Part shown: positions 60,252 through 64,000 of the stretch, in pieces
How the letters are laid out: each line of letters begins with the position of its first letter
Position numbering within the stretch: position 1 is the first letter of the stretch
Origin: Phenylobacterium sp. RIFCSPHIGHO2_01_FULL_69_31
GTDB lineage: Bacteria; Pseudomonadota; Alphaproteobacteria; Caulobacterales; Caulobacteraceae
DNA length: 64,000 nucleotides
Reading direction: 5' to 3'
NCBI RefSeq assembly: GCF_001824475.1
Contig: NZ_MHXN01000034.1
Location: 23,346-87,345 of the forward strand
Notes under the pieces: generated by a model
Databases searched by the model: none
Told to the model about the DNA's origin: nothing
What the model saw: the letters and a program-made list of their open reading frames with translations, nothing else
Program-made: the position numbers and the translations under genes

Positions 60252-60990
60252 CGCCGAAGGCCCTCTTGAACGCCGCGATGAAGGCGGACGGGCTCTGGTA
60301 GCCGGCGTCCAGCGCCGCCTCCGTGACCGGCGCGCCGTTGGACAGCGAGACCACCGCCTGCTGCATGCGCGCCCGCCCCCGCCAGGCCTCCAGCGACAGG
60401 GCGGTCTGCGTCAGGAACAGCCGCTGCAGGGTCCGCAGGCTGGCGCCTGAGCCCCGGGCAAGATCGGCCAGCGACGCCTCCGCCCCCGGATCGGCGAGCA
60501 AACGGTCGGCGAAGGCGCGGGCCCGCGGATCGGCAGGCAGCGGCAGCTCGAACGGCACGGTTGCGGCGTCGGCCAGCAGATCGAGCAGCAGCGCCTCCAG
60601 CCGCGCATGCGCCGGCGCGTCGGTATCAAGCATCCCCAGCTTCACCACATGCAGGATCAGTTCGCGCAGCAGCGGCGCGACCTCGATGGCGCGACAGTCC
60701 GACAGCCGCGGATCCGCGCCCCCCGGGGCCAGGTAGAGGGTTCGCATGGCCACGGTCCCGCGCATCTCGATCTCGTGCGGCACGCCGCCCGGCACCCAGA
60801 TGGCCCGCGTGGGCGGCGCGAGCCAGGCCGCGTCGGGGGTCGAGACTCGCATGGTCCCGCTGGCCGCATAGACCAGCTGGGCCCAGGGGTGGGTGTGGCG
60901 GTCGAGGCGGGCGCGGTCGCGATAGGTGACGGCGAGGCCCCGGACCGGAAAGCCGTCCACATCGCGGGCATTCTGGCGCATCAGCGACAT
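60220..60990 (-). CDS. AraC family transcriptional regulator
   Basis: A 256-aa regulator. The N-terminal cupin fold is recognised by RHTHPWAQLVYAASGTMRVS and IWVPGGVPHEIEM. The C-terminal pair of helix-turn-helices has SLADLARGSGASLRTLQRLF and VTEAALDAGYQSPSAFIAAF followed by KRAFGVTPARWR. The group responds to small hydrophobic or aromatic ligands. Its 3' end overlaps the convergent aminotransferase gene by 32 bases. It is divergent from a glyoxalase-like gene 68 bases away, a likely target. Confidence 0.92.
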   Translation of the reverse strand: MSLMRQNARDVDGFPVRGLAVTYRDRARLDRHTHPWAQLVYAASGTMRVSTPDAAWLAPPTRAIWVPGGVPHEIEMRGTVAMRTLYLAPGGADPRLSDCRAIEVAPLLRELILHVVKLGMLDTDAPAHARLEALLLDLLADAATVPFELPLPADPRARAFADRLLADPGAEASLADLARGSGASLRTLQRLFLTQTALSLEAWRGRARMQQAVVSLSNGAPVTEAALDAGYQSPSAFIAAFKRAFGVTPARWRGSL

Positions 60991-61058
60991 AATTCGTCAG
61001 ACTAGCGCAAGCGCGCCGCGGGACCCAGGCCTAGCTTGCCGGCGAAGGAGACTTCGCC

Positions 61059-61433
61059 ATGCCTGGAACCCTCCGCCATTTCGCGATCAACGCCGACGAC
61101 GTGCCCCGCGCCAAGCGGTTCTACGAGGACGTCTTCGGCTGGACCTTCACGCCCTGGGGGCCGCCCGGCTTCTACCAGACCCGCTCGACCGGCGAAGGCC
61201 ACCTGGGCGCGCTGCAAGGCCGCCGCGACGTGGGCGGCCAGCGGATGCCGGGCACGGAGATCACCTTCGGCGTCGACGACATTCAGGCGACCGTGAAGGC
61301 CGTCGAAGCCGCGGGGGGCGTGATCCTCATGCCGCCGTTCCGCATCGAAGGCGTTGGGGAGCTCATCTACTTCCGCGACACCGAGGGCAACGTCGCCGGC
61401 GCCATGCAGTACGAGCGCGAGGCCTGGACATGA
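61059..61433 (+). CDS. VOC family (glyoxalase-like) protein
   Basis: A 124-aa vicinal-oxygen-chelate protein with two beta-alpha-beta-beta-beta modules. The first begins LRHFAINADDVPRAKRFYED and the second ITFGVDDIQATVKAVEAAGG. The closing ELIYFRDTEGNVAGAMQYER places the usual metal-site Glu. The members are very diverse (glyoxalase, dioxygenase, resistance, epimerase). The stop overlaps the methyltransferase start (ATGA), so the two proteins are made together and may act on one substrate. Confidence 0.88.
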   Translation: MPGTLRHFAINADDVPRAKRFYEDVFGWTFTPWGPPGFYQTRSTGEGHLGALQGRRDVGGQRMPGTEITFGVDDIQATVKAVEAAGGVILMPPFRIEGVGELIYFRDTEGNVAGAMQYEREAWT

Positions 61434-62098
61434 GCGTCATCGCCGACGGCGCGCTGAAGGCGCGCATCGAGACATTGCAGGCGGCCAGCAGAGCCCAGGA
61501 GGCCGAGACCATCGGCTACTTCGTCGGGCGGGCGAAGAAGGGCGACCTGACCTGGGATGGGCTGGACGACGACGCCAACCGGTTCATGGCCGACAAGATG
61601 GTCGCCCTGGAGCCGATCAAGGCCGAGTTCTGCCACATGCTGTGCCGCGCGCTGCGCGCCACGCGGGTGGTGGAGGTGGGCACCAGTTTCGGCGTCTCGA
61701 CCCTCTACCTGGCCGACGCGGTGCGCGCGAACGGCGGCGGCGTTGTGATCGGCACCGAGTACGAACCGGCCAAGGCCGCCCAGGCCCGCGCGAACTTCGC
61801 GGCCGCCGGCGTCTCGGGCCTCATCGACCTGCGCGAGGGCGACCTGCGCGAGACCCTGAAGGTGATCGAGGGCCCCGTCGATTTCGTGCTGATGGACATC
61901 TGGACCGAGATGGCGCGTCCCGCCCTGGAGCTCGTCGCACCGCACCTGCGACCGGGCGCCGTCATCGTCGCCGACAACACCGACCAGTTCCGCGAGGCCT
62001 ACCGCCACTTCTTCGCATTCGTCGAGGACCCCAGGAACGGCCTCAAGACCATGACCCTGCCCTTCGACAACGGGCTGGAACTGGTGGTGAAGATCTAG
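61430..62098 (+). CDS. SAM-dependent O-methyltransferase family protein
   Basis: A 222-aa methyltransferase related to catechol O-methyltransferases. Motif I is VVEVGTSFGVSTLYLAD, the acidic strand-2 end is GTEYEPAKAAQA, and LMDIWTEM is motif IV. VIVADNTDQFREAYRHFFAF follows. The ATG overlaps the stop of the VOC gene. The substrate is probably a catechol-like or phenolic compound, by family only. A mosaic palindromic repeat follows the stop. Confidence 0.88.
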   Translation: MSVIADGALKARIETLQAASRAQEAETIGYFVGRAKKGDLTWDGLDDDANRFMADKMVALEPIKAEFCHMLCRALRATRVVEVGTSFGVSTLYLADAVRANGGGVVIGTEYEPAKAAQARANFAAAGVSGLIDLREGDLRETLKVIEGPVDFVLMDIWTEMARPALELVAPHLRPGAVIVADNTDQFREAYRHFFAFVEDPRNGLKTMTLPFDNGLELVVKI

Positions 62099-62110
62099 CC
62101 GGTCGCCCAT

Positions 62111-62230
62111 TCCTCCCCTGTTGGGGGAGGGGGACCACGAAGTGGTGGAGGGGGCTTCCCGCTCAGATCGATCCGTTTGAGCGGAAGCCCCCTCGGCCAG
62201 CTTCGCTGACAGCTCCCCCGGCGGGGGAGC
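62111..62230. repeat. Mosaic palindromic intergenic repeat, copy 2
   Basis: A 120-bp element between convergent genes. It has the same order of parts as copy 1 at 20450-20567. The first hairpin is CCTCCCC/GGGGAGG, then ACCAC-GAA-GTGGT. The long central arms GAGGGGGCTTCCCGCTCA and TGAGCGGAAGCCCCCTC differ by one bulged base. It closes with GCTCCCCC/GGGGGAGC. This copy is better paired than copy 1. Confidence 0.78.
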
Positions 62231-62239
62231 AACTGCCGA

Positions 62240-63037
62240 TCAGCACGTGCTCCCGCCGTCGACCACGATGGTCTGGCCGGTGGTCCAGGCGCCGGCGCGC
62301 GAGGCCAGGTAGACGGCCGCGCCGGCCAGGTCGTCGGGCTCGCCCAGGCGGCGCAGCGGCGTGCCGGAGCTGGCCCGCTCCTCGCCCGCCGGCGTGTCCC
62401 ACAGCGCCTTGGCGAAGTCGGTCTTCACCAGGCCGGGCGCCACGCAGTTGATGCGCACGTTGTAGGGGCCCAGCTCCTTGGCCAGGTTGCGCGCCAGCTG
62501 CATGTCGGCCGCCTTGGAGATCGCGTAGGCGCCGATCACCTCGGTGCCGCGCAAGCCGCCGATGGACGAGATCACGATGATCGCGCCGTCCTTACGTTCC
62601 TTCATCTCCGGGGCCACCATCCGGATCATCCAGTTGTTGGCGATGATGTTGTTGGCCAGGATCTTGGTGAAGGCCTCGTCGCTGATCTCGAGCTGGCTGC
62701 CGTAGTAGGGGTTCGAGGCGGCGTTGCAGACCAGGATGTCGATCTTGCCGAACGCCTTGCGGGTCTCGTCCATCAGCCGCTGAAGATCGTCCTTCGACGA
62801 GATGTTGGCCGGCACGGCGATGGCGTGGCCGGGGCTGCGTTCGTTGATCAGGGCGGCGACCTCCTCGCAGGGGCCGGCCTTGCGCGAGCTGATCACCACC
62901 TTGGCGCCCTGCTGGGCCATGCGCTCGGCGATGGCCCGGCCGATGCCGCGCGACGAGCCGGTGATCACGGCCACCTTACCCGTCAGGTCGAACAGACCCT
63001 TGGCGCTGACGGCGGGGGCTTCGAGAACTTGGCTCAT
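62240..63037 (-). CDS. SDR family oxidoreductase
   Basis: A 265-aa short-chain dehydrogenase. The cofactor motif is ITGSSRGIGRAIAERMA, the structural NAA is in VCNAASNPYYG, the catalytic Ser is in VISSIGG, and YAISKAA holds Tyr and Lys. INCVAPGLVKTDFAK follows. The basic Arg-Lys after strand 2 (SSRKAGPCEE) favours NADP. Close relatives reduce ketones or act in lipid or aromatic metabolism. I chose MSQVLEAP with AAGGA nine bases upstream; another ATG at 63076 would add 13 residues. Confidence 0.9.
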   Translation of the reverse strand: MSQVLEAPAVSAKGLFDLTGKVAVITGSSRGIGRAIAERMAQQGAKVVISSRKAGPCEEVAALINERSPGHAIAVPANISSKDDLQRLMDETRKAFGKIDILVCNAASNPYYGSQLEISDEAFTKILANNIIANNWMIRMVAPEMKERKDGAIIVISSIGGLRGTEVIGAYAISKAADMQLARNLAKELGPYNVRINCVAPGLVKTDFAKALWDTPAGEERASSGTPLRRLGEPDDLAGAAVYLASRAGAWTTGQTIVVDGGSTC

Positions 63038-63114
63038 CGGGGCGTCCTTCCAAACGGTTGTTTGAGTTTGGGCCATTTGCGTCAGGCGTTGCCGGGAGGT
63101 CAAGGCAGGCCGGG

Positions 63115-63852
63115 TCAGCGGCAGGCCCTGAACCGTCCCATGTCCAGGTGCAGGTGGTCGCGATGGGCGGCGTTATAGTCGGGGCTGAGGACCGCGGCGA
63201 ACCAGGGGCACGCGCCGTCGCGGACCCGGCGCAGGAACCGCCCCTCGGCCCCGTCGTCCCGGAAGTCGCCAAGCACGCTCATGCGCCGGCCGGAGGCCGT
63301 GCGGAAGGCGGCGACGTCCAGAGCGTTGGCGTAGGCGTGCTGGCTGCGGGCCCCGGTGGCGCGGCCGTAGAGATTGCGGCAGGCGTAGGTCCCGTAGTGC
63401 TCAACCCGCGCGATCGGCTCCCCCAGCTCGGCGCGGGCGGCGGGCTGAACCGAATGGCGCGTCCAGAAGGCGTAGGCCAGGGCCTGGGGGCAGGTCATCA
63501 CCGGAGCGGCGGGGGACAGCGCCGCGGCCTCCAGACGGACGGTGTTGCGGGTCGCGCAGGAGCCGCTGACCCGCTCGGGCTCCTCGACGAAGCGCACGCC
63601 GCCCTCGGCAAGGACCGCACGGCACTGCTGCGGATCACGGGCCGCCGCGGCGAACTTCATGCCGGTCGCCAACCCGACGGGCTGGTTGAGGCTGAGCGGC
63701 GTCCAGGGCAGATCCTCCGGCGGCGCCCAGCGGGCAACGGCCACGCCCAGCAGCAGGGCCACCAAGGCGAAGTCGGCCAGCAGCGACCACAGGCCGGCGA
63801 GAGCCAGGGCTTCGGGAGAAGCGGGCGGAAGGCGGAGGGCGCGGCGCGGCAC
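63115..63852 (-). CDS. Extensin-like C-terminal domain protein
   Basis: A 245-aa protein. One membrane segment at about 20-42 (GLWSLLADFALVALLLGVAV) is followed by a periplasmic extensin_C domain. GVRFVEEPERVSGSCATRNT, YGTYACRNLYGRATGARSQH and AYANALDVAAF, then DYNAAHRDHLHLDMG, match the family, with His and Asp residues like those of peptidoglycan-cleaving LAS metallopeptidases. A cell-wall role is likely but not proven. It is divergent from the last gene of the window across 80 bases. Confidence 0.88.
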   Translation of the reverse strand: MPRRALRLPPASPEALALAGLWSLLADFALVALLLGVAVARWAPPEDLPWTPLSLNQPVGLATGMKFAAAARDPQQCRAVLAEGGVRFVEEPERVSGSCATRNTVRLEAAALSPAAPVMTCPQALAYAFWTRHSVQPAARAELGEPIARVEHYGTYACRNLYGRATGARSQHAYANALDVAAFRTASGRRMSVLGDFRDDGAEGRFLRRVRDGACPWFAAVLSPDYNAAHRDHLHLDMGRFRACR

Positions 63853-63932
63853 CTTGTCGAAATGGCGGCTGCGCCTTGCGGTTCAACGGGCGAGCGTCGA
63901 GGATCGGGAAGATAAGGGGAAGGGCTCTCTAC

Positions 63933-64000
63933 ATGCGTATCGTCGGGCGGATCGCCCTCGGCCTCGCGGCCGCGCTCATCGTGCTTGTGGCGGTGGTCCT
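63933..64000 (+). CDS. Start of a membrane or exported protein (3' end outside window)
   Basis: Only the first 22 codons are visible: MRIVGRIALGLAAALIVLVA and a hydrophobic continuation. AAGGGGAAGG precedes the ATG by ten bases or fewer. This is an N-terminal membrane anchor or signal peptide. Nothing can be said about the rest of the protein. Confidence 0.6.
   Translation, partial: MRIVGRIALGLAAALIVLVAVV

Overview
The window is high-GC DNA, roughly 70% by eye, from an alphaproteobacterium of the Caulobacterales. Phenylobacterium or a close relative is my best guess. Four features point there: likely orthologues of three Caulobacter cell-cycle proteins (the sigma54 activator TacA, the ClpXP adaptor CpdR and the nucleoid protein GapR), three proteins with a PEPxxWA-CTERM sorting tail, two very large TonB-dependent receptors, and a 41-residue L36 of the alphaproteobacterial type. 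I see no phage, insertion sequence, CRISPR array or plasmid function; this looks like ordinary chromosome.

Layout. 0-6.6 kb: the 3' end of an RTX calcium-binding protein, the three-gene pnt transhydrogenase operon, a small cytochrome oxidase subunit, an alpha/beta hydrolase and an acyl-CoA dehydrogenase. 6.7-15.1 kb: an HxlR regulator, an esterase, a degenerate GFA protein, small envelope proteins, an EAL protein, a secreted M24 peptidase, a 24-residue membrane microprotein and an HWE kinase convergent with a single-domain receiver. 15.2-24.9 kb: a TSUP permease, PepF-type peptidase, Lrp regulator, an amidinotransferase plus ornithine aminotransferase pair, a PQQ-dependent dehydrogenase, and a divergent YczR-like/YczE-like pair. 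25-31.8 kb: tacA, gapR, folE, a PEP-CTERM protein, rpmJ, a lytic transglycosylase and an MFS exporter. 31.9-42.1 kb: motA, an Ala-rich lipoprotein, mnmC, a secreted DUF6491-like protein and two tandem TonB receptors.

42.5-47.4 kb is the most unusual block: a STAS protein, an MBL-fold hydrolase and a CHASE2-SpoIIE phosphatase on the plus strand face a FecR-OmpA pair on the minus strand, and an RsbW-like ATPase diverges from FecR. I read this as a partner-switching phospho-relay tied to an envelope sensor; no sigma factor lies beside it. 47.4-54 kb holds two PEP-CTERM proteins, tRNA-Val, cpdR, an N-formylglutamate amidohydrolase, a hybrid kinase and a LuxR-type regulator. A likely small RNA lies between that regulator and typA. 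The rest carries typA, a hemolysin III protein, a sugar-dehydrogenase-like protein, several metabolic genes and an extensin-like protein.

Non-coding structure is rich. A 120-bp mosaic palindromic repeat occurs twice, each time between convergent genes. Several intrinsic terminators are clear, including a duplicated pair behind one TonB receptor. A perfect 8-bp-arm palindrome precedes the same receptor, and a 12-bp dyad occurs twice around the typA small RNA. Gene starts were chosen from ribosome-binding sites, signal peptides and family length, so they sometimes fall inside a longer open frame.
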